64,000 nucleotides of DNA from Pseudomonas alcaligenes (GTDB lineage: Bacteria; Pseudomonadota; Gammaproteobacteria; Pseudomonadales; Pseudomonadaceae), in contig NZ_CP154874.1 in assembly GCF_041729615.1 (NCBI RefSeq), positions 997,001-1,061,000 on the forward strand, in the 5' to 3' direction. This document shows, piece after piece, positions 43,856 through 53,060 of this stretch. Made by a program: the position numbers and the translations under genes. The notes under the pieces are model-generated. The model was not told where the DNA came from. It did not search any database and saw nothing but the letters and a program-made list of their open reading frames with translations. Positions within the stretch are counted from its first letter, which is position 1, and each line of letters starts with the position of its first letter.

Positions 43856-45229
43856 TTAACGCACGCCGGCCTGACGCAGGGCAGCCGGGGTGTAATCGCT
43901 GGAAGCGGCCTTGTAGTTGAAGTCGTAGGACTGCTTCTCCTCGTTCTTCATACCCAGGGCCAGATAGCGACCAGAGATGATGTCGTGCAGGGTTTCCACG
44001 GTGTACCACGGCACTTGCTTGTCGTAGTAGTACTGGGCATGGGCCTCGGCGACACGCCACAGGGCGCCACGACCGTCGTAATGGTCGATCACAGCGGCCT
44101 GCCAGGTATCCTCGTCGATGAACACATCACGCTTGGCGTAGATGTGGCGCTCGCCGGCCTTCAGGGTACCGGTCACGTGCCAGACGCGGTGCAACTCGTA
44201 GCGAGTGTGTTCCGGGTTCAGGTGGCCAGCCTTGATGATGTCGGCGTACTTCAGCTTCGGCGAGTCCAGCTTGTAGGAGTTGTACGGGATGTAGATCTCC
44301 TTCTTGCCATTCAGCTTCCAGTCGTAGCGATCCGGAGCGCCGTTGTACATGTCGAAGTTGTCGGAGGTACGCAGGCCGTCGGCCGCGGTACCCGGGCCGT
44401 CGTAGGACACCTGCGGGGCACGGCGCACACGACGCTGACCAGCGTTGTACAGCCAGGCCAGACGCGGCTCCTTCACCTGGTTCAGGGTCTCGTGGACCAG
44501 CAGAACGTTACCGGCCAGACGTGCCGGCGCGGTCACGCGCTGCTTGAAGTAGAACAGGATGTTGCTCGGCTTGCTCGGATCGTAGTCGGTCAGGCTGGTC
44601 GGGAAGGTGAACTCGTCCTGGAAGTAGACCAGGCTGTAGGAGCCGTTGGCCTGCGGAGTAGCCTGGGTAACCAGGCGACGCACGCTACCGCCACGATAAC
44701 GGGTGATCTGGTTCCAGATCGCTTCCAGACCGTTCTGCGGGATCGGGAAGGGGTAAGCGGTCTTGAAGTTCTCCAGACCGTTACCGCCCTCGACCAGCTT
44801 GGTATTGGTCGCGTTGATCTTCACATCGTCCAGCACGCTCTGCGGAGCAGTGGCGGAGCGATGAGTCGGGTAAACCGGGATCTTGAAGCTGTCCGGGTAG
44901 CGCTTGAACATGGCGACCTGACCGGGAGTCAGCTTGTCCTTGTACTGGTCGACATTCTGCGCGGTGATGGTGAACAGCGGCTGCTCACTGGCGAACGGAT
45001 CGCTGAGGAAGCCGCGGTCATCGGCGGTACCGGCATTCTTGGGCAGACCGCCGGTCCACTCGGGAATGGAGCCATCGGCGTTACCAGCCTTCTCCGCCCC
45101 CAGCGGAGTCAGGGTGGTGCCCAGCTTGGCGGCCTCATCGGCGGAGACGGCAGCCATCACACTGGTAGCCAGCAGGGAGAGGGCCAGTGCCCCGGATTGC
45201 AGCAGGTACTTTGTTGTTTTCATGTGCAT
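43856..45229 (-). CDS. DUF1329 exported protein (LolA-like fold family)
   Basis: A 457-aa protein with a Sec signal (cut near VMA-AV, about 26). The mature protein follows the DUF1329/PF07044 pattern: SADEAAKLGTTLTPLGAEKAGNADGSIPEWTGGL, QYKDKLTPGQVAMFKRYPDSFKIPVYPTHRSA, and the C-terminal KRDVFIDEDTWQAAVIDHYDGRGALWRV. This family is usually encoded beside DUF1302 barrels and is thought to carry hydrophobic molecules across the periplasm. It lies 22 bp downstream of the DUF1302 gene. Codon use resembles highly expressed genes. The likely ligand is a fatty acid or related lipid, by context only. Confidence 0.88.
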   Translation of the reverse strand: MHMKTTKYLLQSGALALSLLATSVMAAVSADEAAKLGTTLTPLGAEKAGNADGSIPEWTGGLPKNAGTADDRGFLSDPFASEQPLFTITAQNVDQYKDKLTPGQVAMFKRYPDSFKIPVYPTHRSATAPQSVLDDVKINATNTKLVEGGNGLENFKTAYPFPIPQNGLEAIWNQITRYRGGSVRRLVTQATPQANGSYSLVYFQDEFTFPTSLTDYDPSKPSNILFYFKQRVTAPARLAGNVLLVHETLNQVKEPRLAWLYNAGQRRVRRAPQVSYDGPGTAADGLRTSDNFDMYNGAPDRYDWKLNGKKEIYIPYNSYKLDSPKLKYADIIKAGHLNPEHTRYELHRVWHVTGTLKAGERHIYAKRDVFIDEDTWQAAVIDHYDGRGALWRVAEAHAQYYYDKQVPWYTVETLHDIISGRYLALGMKNEEKQSYDFNYKAASSDYTPAALRQAGVR

Positions 45230-45251
45230 ACGTTCCTAATAGTCCTGACCT

Positions 45252-47024
45252 TTAGAAGTTCACGCCGAAGCTGAGGGCGACGAAGTCGCGATCAGTGTTG
45301 GTGTTGTACTCGCCACCGAAGAAGTCGGTGTAGGACAGGCTGGCGGTATAGGTGTTCTGATACTCGGCATCGACGCCGACGCTGATGGCCTTGTTGCCTT
45401 CGGTGAAGGTCGGGCTGTAACCATCCACATCATGCGACCAGGAGACGTTGGGTTTGAGGTTCACACCGGCAAACACGTCGTTGTAGTCGAGGATGGCGCG
45501 AGCGCGGTAGCCCCAGGAGGTGTTGGTAAAGAAGCCCTTGTTGTCGCAGTTCTGCGGATTGGGCGAGTTGAGCAGGGTCTCGCACAGAGAGTTGGTGGGA
45601 ATCTCACCATTACCAAACTCCGGGGCGCGACCAAAACGCAGCTCGTTCTTGCCCAGATCGCTGACGTGGGTATAACCGACCTCACCAACCAAGGTCAGAC
45701 GCTCGGCCCCCATGACCTGATCGACGAACTGGGTCACGGTTACCTGAGCCTGAGTCATTGGCTTACGCACATAACCCTTGATCAGCTCACCCGCACCACG
45801 ATCGGCATGACCACTGGTGTAGATCGGACTGTTGTTCCAGATCAGCGGGCCGGCCTGAGCCACGGAGGCAACGGTCAGGTCGGTGGTATTGAGCTGCATC
45901 GGCATGTTCGGGCGGTAGCTCAGCTCACCGGACACGGCAGTGGAGCCGACGTTGGTGGAGAAGCTCACGCCATGCAGGCGGATGTCTTCCGGGTAATCCA
46001 GGAAGTACTTGCCGCTCAGCTCACCGGTAACCGGATCCTCCACGTCGTACAGACCGGGATCACCTGCCACATAGGACAGAATCGGGGTGCGGCTGTGGTA
46101 GTTCATGGTGTAGAAACCGAACTCGGTGTCGTTCAGCTCGGGCGAGAACCAGCGCAGCGCCAGGCCCCACTGGCCGCTGTCACGAGCATCCTCATCGCCC
46201 AGGCGACCGAGGTAGCGGTAACCGGCGGCGCCGGTCGGATCCAGATCGCTGCCCTGTACGGCCAGACGATCCACGCAGCCATCCTGCACCACATCGACGG
46301 AGAAGAAGGTGCCGCAGTTGTCGGCAATGGTCTGATCCCATTCGATCTGATAGAAGGCCTCTGCCGAGAGATTCTCGGTCAGGCTCTGCGACACGTAGAA
46401 CATGTTGACCGGGATCAGGCCTTCCTTGATCTCGGCTCCGGGACGACGGAACGCGGCGGCGTCAACCGGGTTGATGGAGTTGATCGAGTTGAAGATGAAG
46501 GTGCTCTCACCCCAGCTCACCACCTGCTTGCCCAGACGAACGGAACCCGGCTGATCGGCGACGGTGTAGTTGTGGTAGACGAAGGCGTCGAGGATCTGGG
46601 CGCCGGAGGACTGGGCGGCTTCCTTGCGGTTGCTGTCGTCGATGTCATAGAGCAGGCGATGCTCGTCCTTCAGCTCGAAGTCGTACCAGTACTTGCCACG
46701 GATGAAGACACCGGTGTCGCCGTACTTCAGTTCCAGGTCGTGGATGCCCTTGAAGATCTTCGAGAAGGTCTCGCCCTTCTTGAAGTTCAGGCGGCCATCG
46801 TCGCCGGTCTGCGAGGAAGCCTCGCCGCCGTTACGGGCACCGACCAGATCCGGATCGGCGCCACGCACCGACCAACTGGCACCGACAGACAGAGAAGAAT
46901 CGAGCTGACCCTCGATCTCACCGATGTTGAAGGTGACACCGAAAGCCGGGGCAGCGAGGGTTGAGGCGAGGCTGACTGCCAGAGGCAGCTTGGCCAGACG
47001 CCAGAACGGTTTAGTGGTTGTCAT
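45252..47024 (-). CDS. DUF1302 outer-membrane beta-barrel protein
   Basis: A 590-aa outer-membrane protein with a signal peptide (cut near AFG-VT, about 29) and a C-terminal aromatic residue (SFGVNF) typical of barrels recognised by the BAM complex. The body has repeated amphipathic strands; family features include GEIEGQLDSSLSVGASWSVR near the N terminus and RLGKQVVSWGESTFIFNSINSINPVDAAAFRRPGAEIKEGLIPVNMFY in the middle. These barrels are thought to import or export hydrophobic compounds. It leads the DUF1302-DUF1329 operon, with a -10 box and candidate activator site upstream. Confidence 0.9.
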   Translation of the reverse strand: MTTTKPFWRLAKLPLAVSLASTLAAPAFGVTFNIGEIEGQLDSSLSVGASWSVRGADPDLVGARNGGEASSQTGDDGRLNFKKGETFSKIFKGIHDLELKYGDTGVFIRGKYWYDFELKDEHRLLYDIDDSNRKEAAQSSGAQILDAFVYHNYTVADQPGSVRLGKQVVSWGESTFIFNSINSINPVDAAAFRRPGAEIKEGLIPVNMFYVSQSLTENLSAEAFYQIEWDQTIADNCGTFFSVDVVQDGCVDRLAVQGSDLDPTGAAGYRYLGRLGDEDARDSGQWGLALRWFSPELNDTEFGFYTMNYHSRTPILSYVAGDPGLYDVEDPVTGELSGKYFLDYPEDIRLHGVSFSTNVGSTAVSGELSYRPNMPMQLNTTDLTVASVAQAGPLIWNNSPIYTSGHADRGAGELIKGYVRKPMTQAQVTVTQFVDQVMGAERLTLVGEVGYTHVSDLGKNELRFGRAPEFGNGEIPTNSLCETLLNSPNPQNCDNKGFFTNTSWGYRARAILDYNDVFAGVNLKPNVSWSHDVDGYSPTFTEGNKAISVGVDAEYQNTYTASLSYTDFFGGEYNTNTDRDFVALSFGVNF

Positions 47025-47063
47025 CGACGCTACTCCATGTGTTTTTTGTTATGGATGCTGCGG

Positions 47064-47098
47064 ACTATAGCCAGCGCCCCCCGAGGCTTGATCCCTCG
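47064..47098 (-). promoter_or_regulatory. Candidate activator-dependent promoter of the DUF1302-DUF1329 operon
   Basis: On the minus strand a TATAGT -10 box (47064-47069) has no -35 match at 17 bp. Instead a dyad CGAGG-GATCAAG-CCTCG (47082-47098) covers the -35 position, as expected for a regulator-dependent promoter. Confidence 0.45.
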
Positions 47099-47242
47099 AA
47101 AGTGTGATTTCCAGCCCCCAACCTCTCTAGACCGGCCAGTCACGCGGAGCGCCACCGGCCAGATTCCCATCGCAACAGCAATTAACAAGCCAAGCGTTTG
47201 CTCGGATCGGGTGCCGAAGCCCCCACCCGCACGGCTTCGGTC

Positions 47243-48925
47243 TCACAGCGTAGACAGAAAAGCGCTGCCCGCGGCCTGCCACTGGGCGATATCAAGACGA
47301 ATTCGTTTCTTGTCCAGCTTGCCCACACTAGTTTTGGGAATATCGGTAACAAGCGCGATCTGACTGGGTATCGCCCACTTGTTGATGTGGCCCAGTTCGA
47401 CGAAGGGGATGAGATGCTCCTTCAGTCCCTTGGCATCCAGCGCCTGCCCCTCGCGCAGCACCAGCAGGGCGAAGGGACGCTCGCCCCATTGCGGATCGGG
47501 GACCCCTACCACCGCCACCTCGCGCACGGCCGGATGGCGACTGATCAGGTCTTCCAGTTCCAGCGACGACAGCCATTCGCCACCGGTCTTGATCACATCC
47601 TTGATGCGGTCGCGGATGTCGATGAAACCGAAATCATCCAGGGTTGCCACGTCACCGGTGTGCAGCCAGCCGTGCTCCCACAGTTCGGCGCTCTTCTGCG
47701 GCTCGTTGAAGTAGCCCATAGTCAGCCAGGGCGCGCGCAGCACCAGCTCGCCCTGGGTTTCGCCATCGGCGGGTAGCAGCTGACCGTCCGCCCCCATCAG
47801 CGCGGCCTCCACCAGCGGCACCGGCACACCGGCCTTGATCCGGTAGGTGACACGCTCGTCCTCGCTGCCGGCCTTGAGTTCTTCATTGATGTGCGCGCAG
47901 GAGATAAGCGGGCAGGTCTCGGACATGCCATAGGCCGCCGTCAGCTGGATGCCGCGGGCCTTGGCCGCCTCGTACAGGGCGCGATTCAGCGCGCTGCCGC
48001 CGATGATCACCTTGAGCCCGGCGAAGTCATAGCCCTGGGCGCTGGGCGCGTTGAGCATCATCTGCAGGATGGTCGGCACGCAGTGCGAGAAGGTCACCTT
48101 CTCCTCGCGAATCAGCCGGCACAGCATGTCCGGCTCGTAGCGCCCGGGATAGACCTGCTTGATGCCGAGCATGGTGGCCACGTAGGGGATGCCCCAGGCG
48201 TGCACGTGGAACATCGGCGTGATCGGCATGTACACGTCATCGGTGCCGAGCAGGCGCACGCTGTCCAGGCTACCCAGTACGCTGGCCTCGGCCAGGGTGT
48301 GCAGCACCAGCTGACGGTGGGTGAAGTACACTCCCTTGGGGTTGCCGGTGGTGCCGGTGGTGTAGAAGGTGGTGGCCACCGAGTTCTCGTCGAAGTCCTG
48401 GAAGTCATACTTCGTACTGGCGGCGGCCAGCAGGCTCTCGTACTCGCCGACCAGATTGGGCAGCTCGGCACTCTTCTCGGCGCCGTCGGTGAGCAGGATG
48501 GTCTTCTCCACCGTGGTCAGCTGGGCCTCGATGCCCTTGTACAGCGGCACGAACTCGCTGTTGACCAGCACGAAGCGGTCCTCGGCATGGTTCATGGTGT
48601 AGAGGATCTGGTCGGCGGACAGGCGGATGTTGATGGTGTGCAGCACCGCGCCGATCATCGGAATGGCGAACATGCACTCCAGGTAGCGGTGGCTGTCCCA
48701 GTCCATCACCGCCACGGTATCGCCAGCCTTGACCCCGGCCGCGCTCAGCACGTTGGCCAGGCGCGCCACGCGCTCGTTGAAGGTGGCGTAGCTGTAGCGC
48801 AGCTGGTCGCGGTAGACGATCTCGCGGGTCTTCTCGTAACGGCTGCCGGAGAGCAGCAAGCGCTTGATCAGCAGCGGAGCCTGGTTGGCATTGGCGGCTG
48901 GCGGGATGACTCGGGTCTGCAGCAT
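47243..48925 (-). CDS. Acyl-CoA synthetase (AMP-binding, medium/long-chain fatty acid type)
   Basis: A 560-aa adenylate-forming enzyme. The P-loop YTTGTTGNPKG (about 190-200), HVHAWGIPYVATMLG, AYGMSETCPLIS (about 330), HTGDVATLDDFGFIDIRDRIKDVIKTGGEWLSSLELED (about 430-467) and the C-terminal catalytic Lys in KTSVGKLDKKRIR are all present. It activates fatty or related carboxylic acids to CoA thioesters. From memory the nearest relatives are Pseudomonas medium-chain acyl-CoA ligases of similar length found beside the same DUF1302/DUF1329 genes. It is separated from the barrel gene by 218 bp and has its own weak promoter upstream (TAGATT, 48962-48967, minus strand). Confidence 0.92.
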   Translation of the reverse strand: MLQTRVIPPAANANQAPLLIKRLLLSGSRYEKTREIVYRDQLRYSYATFNERVARLANVLSAAGVKAGDTVAVMDWDSHRYLECMFAIPMIGAVLHTINIRLSADQILYTMNHAEDRFVLVNSEFVPLYKGIEAQLTTVEKTILLTDGAEKSAELPNLVGEYESLLAAASTKYDFQDFDENSVATTFYTTGTTGNPKGVYFTHRQLVLHTLAEASVLGSLDSVRLLGTDDVYMPITPMFHVHAWGIPYVATMLGIKQVYPGRYEPDMLCRLIREEKVTFSHCVPTILQMMLNAPSAQGYDFAGLKVIIGGSALNRALYEAAKARGIQLTAAYGMSETCPLISCAHINEELKAGSEDERVTYRIKAGVPVPLVEAALMGADGQLLPADGETQGELVLRAPWLTMGYFNEPQKSAELWEHGWLHTGDVATLDDFGFIDIRDRIKDVIKTGGEWLSSLELEDLISRHPAVREVAVVGVPDPQWGERPFALLVLREGQALDAKGLKEHLIPFVELGHINKWAIPSQIALVTDIPKTSVGKLDKKRIRLDIAQWQAAGSAFLSTL

Positions 48926-49022
48926 GTCGGTAACCTGTACTTGGAGTTATTCTTCGGCGCCAATCTAGAACCGCTCTGCCTCCGACTTAATCCACCCAAA
49001 GAATGATTTTTCCGGTGACTCT

Positions 49023-49050
49023 TTGGCCATTACCGGTCACGCAGTAGAAT
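49023..49050 (+). promoter_or_regulatory. Sigma-70-like promoter of the thiolase gene
   Basis: TTGGCC (49023-49028) and TAGAAT (49045-49050) are spaced 16 bp, about 45 bp before the thiolase ATG, in the divergent gap with the acyl-CoA ligase. Confidence 0.5.
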
Positions 49051-49096
49051 CGACTCGTCCCTGCCGTTCCGGCTTCACTCTTCAGAGGTAATACCG

Positions 49097-50272
49097 ATGT
49101 CCGATATCGTCATCGTTAGCGGCGCCCGCACCCCCATGGGTGGCTTCCAGGGCAGCCTGTCCAGCGTGCCTGCCGTGGAGCTTGGCGCCATCGCCATCCG
49201 CGAGGCCGTGGCCCGTGCCGGTATCCAGCCCGCCGATGTGCAGGAAGTGATCATGGGCTGCGTACTGCCCGCCGGCCTCAAGCAGGGTCCGGCCCGCCAG
49301 GCCTCGCTGGGCGCCGGCCTGCCGGCGGCCACCGGCTGCACCACGATCAACAAGCTGTGCGGCTCCGGCATGAAGGCCGTGATGCAGGCCTTCGACGCGC
49401 TCAAGGCCGGCAGCAACGAGGTGATGGTCGCCGGCGGCATGGAGAGCATGTCCAACGCCCCCTACATCGTCGAGAAGGCCCGCACCGGCCTGCGCATGGG
49501 CCATGGCGAGATCAAGGACCACATGTTCCTCGACGGCCTGGAAGATGCCCGCACCGGTCGCCTGATGGGCTCCTTCGCCCAGGAGACCGCGGACAAGTAC
49601 GGCATCACCCGCGAGCAGATGGACGCCTACGCCATCGAGTCGCTGAAGCGCGCCCAGGCTGCCATCCAGAGCGGTGAACTGGCCAGCGAGATCGTCCCGG
49701 TCACCGTCACCAGCCGCAAGGGCGAGGTGGTGGTGAAGGATGACGAGCAGCCGCTGACCGCCAACCTGGACAAGATCCCGACCCTCAAGCCGGCCTTCAA
49801 GAAGGACGGCACCATCACCGCCGCCAACGCCAGCTCGATCTCCGACGGCGCCAGCGCCCTGGTGCTGATGACCGCCGAGGAAGCCGACAAGCGTGGCCTC
49901 AAGCCGCTGGCGAAGATCGTCGCCCACGCCACCCAGAGCCAGGACCCGAGCGAGTTCACCATCGCCCCGATCGGCGCCATGAGCAACCTGTTCAAGAAGA
50001 CCGGCTGGAGCAAGGACGACGTCGACCTGTACGAGATCAACGAGGCCTTCGCCATGGTCACCATGCTGGCCATGCGCGAACACGGCCTGGACCATGCCAA
50101 GGTCAACGTCTTCGGCGGCGCCTGCGCTCAGGGCCACCCGGTCGGCTCCACCGGCTCGCGCCTGATCGTCACCCTGATCAACGCCCTGCAGAAGAAGGGC
50201 GGCAAGCGCGGCGTGGCGTCGCTGTGCATCGGCGGTGGCGAAGCGACCGCCGTGGCCATCGAGCTGCTTTAA
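49097..50272 (+). CDS. Acetyl-CoA C-acetyltransferase (thiolase)
   Basis: A 391-aa thiolase II type enzyme that condenses or cleaves acetoacetyl-CoA. The nucleophilic Cys is in TINKLCGSGMKAVMQAF (Cys about 88), with NEAFA (about 315), GGACAQGHPVGSTGSR (about 346, His catalytic) and SLCIGGGEA (second Cys, about 377). GxxxP and the loop domain are intact and the length is normal. It lies divergently beside the acyl-CoA ligase, consistent with a role in fatty-acid or short-chain degradation. A bidirectional terminator follows. Gene naming (atoB or phaA-type) is not settled. Confidence 0.94.
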   Translation: MSDIVIVSGARTPMGGFQGSLSSVPAVELGAIAIREAVARAGIQPADVQEVIMGCVLPAGLKQGPARQASLGAGLPAATGCTTINKLCGSGMKAVMQAFDALKAGSNEVMVAGGMESMSNAPYIVEKARTGLRMGHGEIKDHMFLDGLEDARTGRLMGSFAQETADKYGITREQMDAYAIESLKRAQAAIQSGELASEIVPVTVTSRKGEVVVKDDEQPLTANLDKIPTLKPAFKKDGTITAANASSISDGASALVLMTAEEADKRGLKPLAKIVAHATQSQDPSEFTIAPIGAMSNLFKKTGWSKDDVDLYEINEAFAMVTMLAMREHGLDHAKVNVFGGACAQGHPVGSTGSRLIVTLINALQKKGGKRGVASLCIGGGEATAVAIELL

Positions 50273-50285
50273 GCACTGCGCAACG

Positions 50286-50313
50286 AAAAAGCCCCGCCTA
50301 GGCGGGGCTTTTT
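50286..50313. terminator. Strong bidirectional terminator between thiolase and LysE genes
   Basis: A perfect 28-bp palindrome: AAAAAGCCCCGCC joined directly to its complement, with a CTAG turn. It serves both convergent genes. Confidence 0.9.
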
Positions 50314-50326
50314 CATGGACGACTCT

Positions 50327-50956
50327 TTATCGAAGCTCGGTAAAGGCCAGCTTAACGCCCAGCCCCACCAGCACCGCGCCCATCAGCCGGTCGAACCAGT
50401 GGCCCAGGCGGGCGAAGCCGGCGCGCACCCGGCGCTGGCTGAACAGCAGTGCCACCAGGCAGAACCACAGCGCCGTGGCGAAGGCCAGGTAGACGCCGTA
50501 GCCGGCCTGCACCGCCAGCGGCGTGTGCGGGTTGATCACTGCGGTGAACAGCGAGAGGAAGAACAGCGTGGCCTTGGGGTTCAAGCCGTTGGTGACGAAA
50601 CCGGTCATGAATGCCGCGCGTGGCGAACGCTCGATGCCATCGCCGGCCACTTCCAGGCTGCCCGGCGCCGCCGGCTTGGCGCGCAGCGCCTTGATGCCGA
50701 TGTAGAACAGGTAGGCCGCCGCCAGCCACTTCAGCGCGTTGAACAGCACGATGGACTGCGACACGATCAGGCCGATGCCGAGCAGCGAGTAGGCCACATG
50801 CACGAAGATGCCGGTGCCGACGCCGACTGCCGTCCAGGTTCCGGCGCGCCGACCATGGGCCACGCTCTCGCGCACGACGATGGCAAAATCCGGCCCCGGG
50901 CTGGCCACGGCCAGCAGGTGGATCAGCGCCACGGTGAGAAATTCCGCCCAGTACAT
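50327..50956 (-). CDS. LysE-family amino-acid/metabolite exporter
   Basis: A 209-aa protein with six predicted helices. LysE/RhtB signatures are present: ASPGPDFAIVVRESVAHGRRAGTWTAVGVGTGIFVHVAYSLLGIG near the N terminus, LKWLAAAYLFYIGIKALR, and FMTGFVTNGLNPKATLFFLSLF. Members export basic or neutral amino acids or homoserine lactones; substrate unknown. GGAGGT precedes ATG 50956. Divergent from hprA. Confidence 0.9.
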   Translation of the reverse strand: MYWAEFLTVALIHLLAVASPGPDFAIVVRESVAHGRRAGTWTAVGVGTGIFVHVAYSLLGIGLIVSQSIVLFNALKWLAAAYLFYIGIKALRAKPAAPGSLEVAGDGIERSPRAAFMTGFVTNGLNPKATLFFLSLFTAVINPHTPLAVQAGYGVYLAFATALWFCLVALLFSQRRVRAGFARLGHWFDRLMGAVLVGLGVKLAFTELR

Positions 50957-51023
50957 AGCACCTCCAGAGGATGGGAATCTGGCAACCTTACGCCAGTCCA
51001 TTGCCCCGAAACAGGTACAGCTG

Positions 51024-51992
51024 ATGAGCAACTGCGCCCGCGCCGTCTTCCTTGACCACGCCTCCCTCGACCTCGGCGATCTCGACCTGGCGCCGCTGCG
51101 CCAGGTCTTCGGCGAGCTGGCCCTGCACCCCGCAACGACCGGCGAACAGGTCGTCGAACGCCTGCAGGGCGCCGAGGTGGCGATCAGCAACAAGGTGCGC
51201 CTGGACGCCGCCGCCCTAGACGCCTGCCCCGAGCTGAAACTGATTCTGGTGTCCGCCACCGGCACCAACAACATCGACCTGGCCGCCGCCCGTGAGCGCG
51301 GCATCACGGTCGCCAACTGCCAGGGCTACGGCACCGCCTCGGTGGCCCAGCATGCGCTGATGCTGCTGCTCGCCCTGGCCACCCGCCTGCTCGACTACCA
51401 GGCGGCGGTCCGCGCCGGCGCCTGGCAGCGCGCCAGCCAGTTCTGCCTGCTCGACTTCCCGATCATCGAGCTGGAGGGCAAGACCCTCGGCATCCTCGGC
51501 CATGGCGAGCTGGGCGGCGCCTTTGCCCGACTCGCCGAGGCCCTGGGGATGCGCGTGCTGTATGGCGCCCTGCCCGGCCGACCTAGCCGCGCCGACCGCC
51601 TGCCGCTCGCTGAGTTGCTGCCGCAGGTCGATGCCCTCAGCCTGCACTGTCCACTGACCGAGCAGACCCGCCACCTGATCGGCGCCGCCGAGCTGGCACT
51701 GATGAAGCCGCACGCCCTGCTGCTCAACACCGCCCGTGGCGGCCTGGTCGACGAACAGGCGCTGGCCGCCGCCCTGCGCGCCGGCCACCTGGGCGGCGCA
51801 GCGCTCGACGTGCTCAGCGAGGAGCCACCACGCCACGGCAACCCGCTGCTGGCCACCGACATCCCGCGCTTGATCATCACCCCGCACAACGCCTGGGGCA
51901 GTCGTGAGGCGCGCCAGCGCATCGTCGGGCAACTGGCGGAGAACGCCACGGCCTTCTTCGCCGGCGCTCCCATGCGGGTGGTCAACGGGTAA
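51024..51992 (+). CDS. hprA: D-2-hydroxyacid dehydrogenase, probable glycerate dehydrogenase
   Basis: A 322-aa NAD(P)-dependent enzyme of the D-2-hydroxyacid group. It has the dinucleotide loop ILGHGELGGAFARLAEALG (about 152-170), catalytic Arg in LLNTARGGLVDEQAL (about 237), Glu in ALDVLSEEPP (about 262) and His in LIITPHNAWGS (about 290). NKVRLDAAAL and VANCQGYGTASVAQHAL match hydroxypyruvate/glyoxylate-type members. Glycerate dehydrogenase is the best guess on length and context; in P. putida hprA is near the acyl-CoA ligase too, as I recall. It would reduce hydroxypyruvate in the cytoplasm. Confidence 0.88.
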   Translation: MSNCARAVFLDHASLDLGDLDLAPLRQVFGELALHPATTGEQVVERLQGAEVAISNKVRLDAAALDACPELKLILVSATGTNNIDLAAARERGITVANCQGYGTASVAQHALMLLLALATRLLDYQAAVRAGAWQRASQFCLLDFPIIELEGKTLGILGHGELGGAFARLAEALGMRVLYGALPGRPSRADRLPLAELLPQVDALSLHCPLTEQTRHLIGAAELALMKPHALLLNTARGGLVDEQALAAALRAGHLGGAALDVLSEEPPRHGNPLLATDIPRLIITPHNAWGSREARQRIVGQLAENATAFFAGAPMRVVNG

Positions 51993-52025
51993 ACTACGCG
52001 CCCTTTTGCTAGCCCGGAGATCGCC

Positions 52026-53024
52026 ATGGACCCACGAAGCGAGGTGCTGCTGCGCCAGGCAGAGCTGTTCCAGGGCGATCTGCTGCTGGCTGGCCTGCCG
52101 GCCGACGACCTGCTCGGCCAGCTGCCGCGCGCCCATGGCTGGAGCTGGCATGCCGGCGAGCAGAATGCGCTGGAGGCGCGCTTCACCGGGCGCAGCCGGT
52201 TCGGCACTCAGGCTCCCGATGCGGCGTTCGACAGCGCCGTGCTGTTCCTGCCCAAGTCGCGCGAACTCACCGACTACCTGCTGCAGGCCCTGGCCGCTCG
52301 CCTGGCCGGTGGCGAGCTGTACCTGGTCGGCGAGAAGCGTGGCGGCATCGAGCGCGCCGCCAAGCAGCTGGCCGCCTACGGCAAGCCGCGCAAGCTGGAC
52401 AGCGCCAGGCACTGCCAGCTGTGGCAGGTGATGGTGGACTACGCGCCGCCAGCACCCGACCTGCAGGCCCTGGCGCAGCGCTTCGAACTGCCACTGGCCG
52501 ACGGCCCGCTGCAGGTCATCAGCCTGCCCGGGGTGTTCAGCCACGGCCGCCTGGATCGCGGCAGCGCCCTGCTGCTGGAGCAGCTGGACGGCCTGCCGCA
52601 GGGCCATCTGCTCGACTTCGGCTGCGGCGCCGGGGGGCTCGGCGCCGTGCTCAAGCGCCGCTATCCGCAGAGCCGGGTGAGCCTGCTCGATGTCGACGCC
52701 TTCGCCGTCGAGAGCAGCCGCCTGACCCTGGCCGCCAACGGCCTGGAGGCCGAGGTGATTGCCGGCGACGGCATCGACGCAGCGCCCACGGGCCTGGCCG
52801 CCATCGTCAGCAATCCGCCCTTCCATACGGGCGTGCACACCGACTACCAGGCCAGCGAGCAGCTGCTGCGCCAGGCAAGCCGCCATCTGGACAAGGGCGG
52901 CGAGCTGCGCCTAGTGGCCAACAGCTTCCTCAAATACCCGCCGCTGATCGAGCAGCATCTGGGCCCCTGCCAGACCCTCAAGGATGCCGAGGGCTTTCGC
53001 ATCTACCGCGCCATTCGGCGCTGA
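52026..53024 (+). CDS. rsmC: 16S rRNA m2G1207 methyltransferase RsmC
   Basis: A 332-aa protein with the duplicated methyltransferase layout of RsmC: a degenerate N-terminal domain (about 1-150) and an active C-terminal domain (about 160-332). The latter holds [17 protein letters not shown] (about 170-186), [15 protein letters not shown] (motif I, about 195-209), [13 protein letters not shown], and the catalytic SNPPFHTG (about 261-268). It methylates G1207 of 16S rRNA in 30S subunits. Short gap (33 bp) after hprA, possibly one transcript. Confidence 0.93.
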   Translation: MDPRSEVLLRQAELFQGDLLLAGLPADDLLGQLPRAHGWSWHAGEQNALEARFTGRSRFGTQAPDAAFDSAVLFLPKSRELTDYLLQALAARLAGGELYLVGEKRGGIERAAKQLAAYGKPRKLDSARHCQLWQVMVDYAPPAPDLQALAQRFELPLADGPLQVISLPGVFSHGRLDRGSALLLEQLDGLPQGHLLDFGCGAGGLGAVLKRRYPQSRVSLLDVDAFAVESSRLTLAANGLEAEVIAGDGIDAAPTGLAAIVSNPPFHTGVHTDYQASEQLLRQASRHLDKGGELRLVANSFLKYPPLIEQHLGPCQTLKDAEGFRIYRAIRR

Positions 53025-53060
53025 GGCTTGCCGCATGCTGTCGGTTTGGGCAGAATGCGC

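Noticed and set aside
45432..46964. A 510-residue open frame opposite the DUF1302 barrel gene
   Set aside because: It lacks a ribosome site and domain motifs and is the complementary frame of a well-supported outer-membrane protein.
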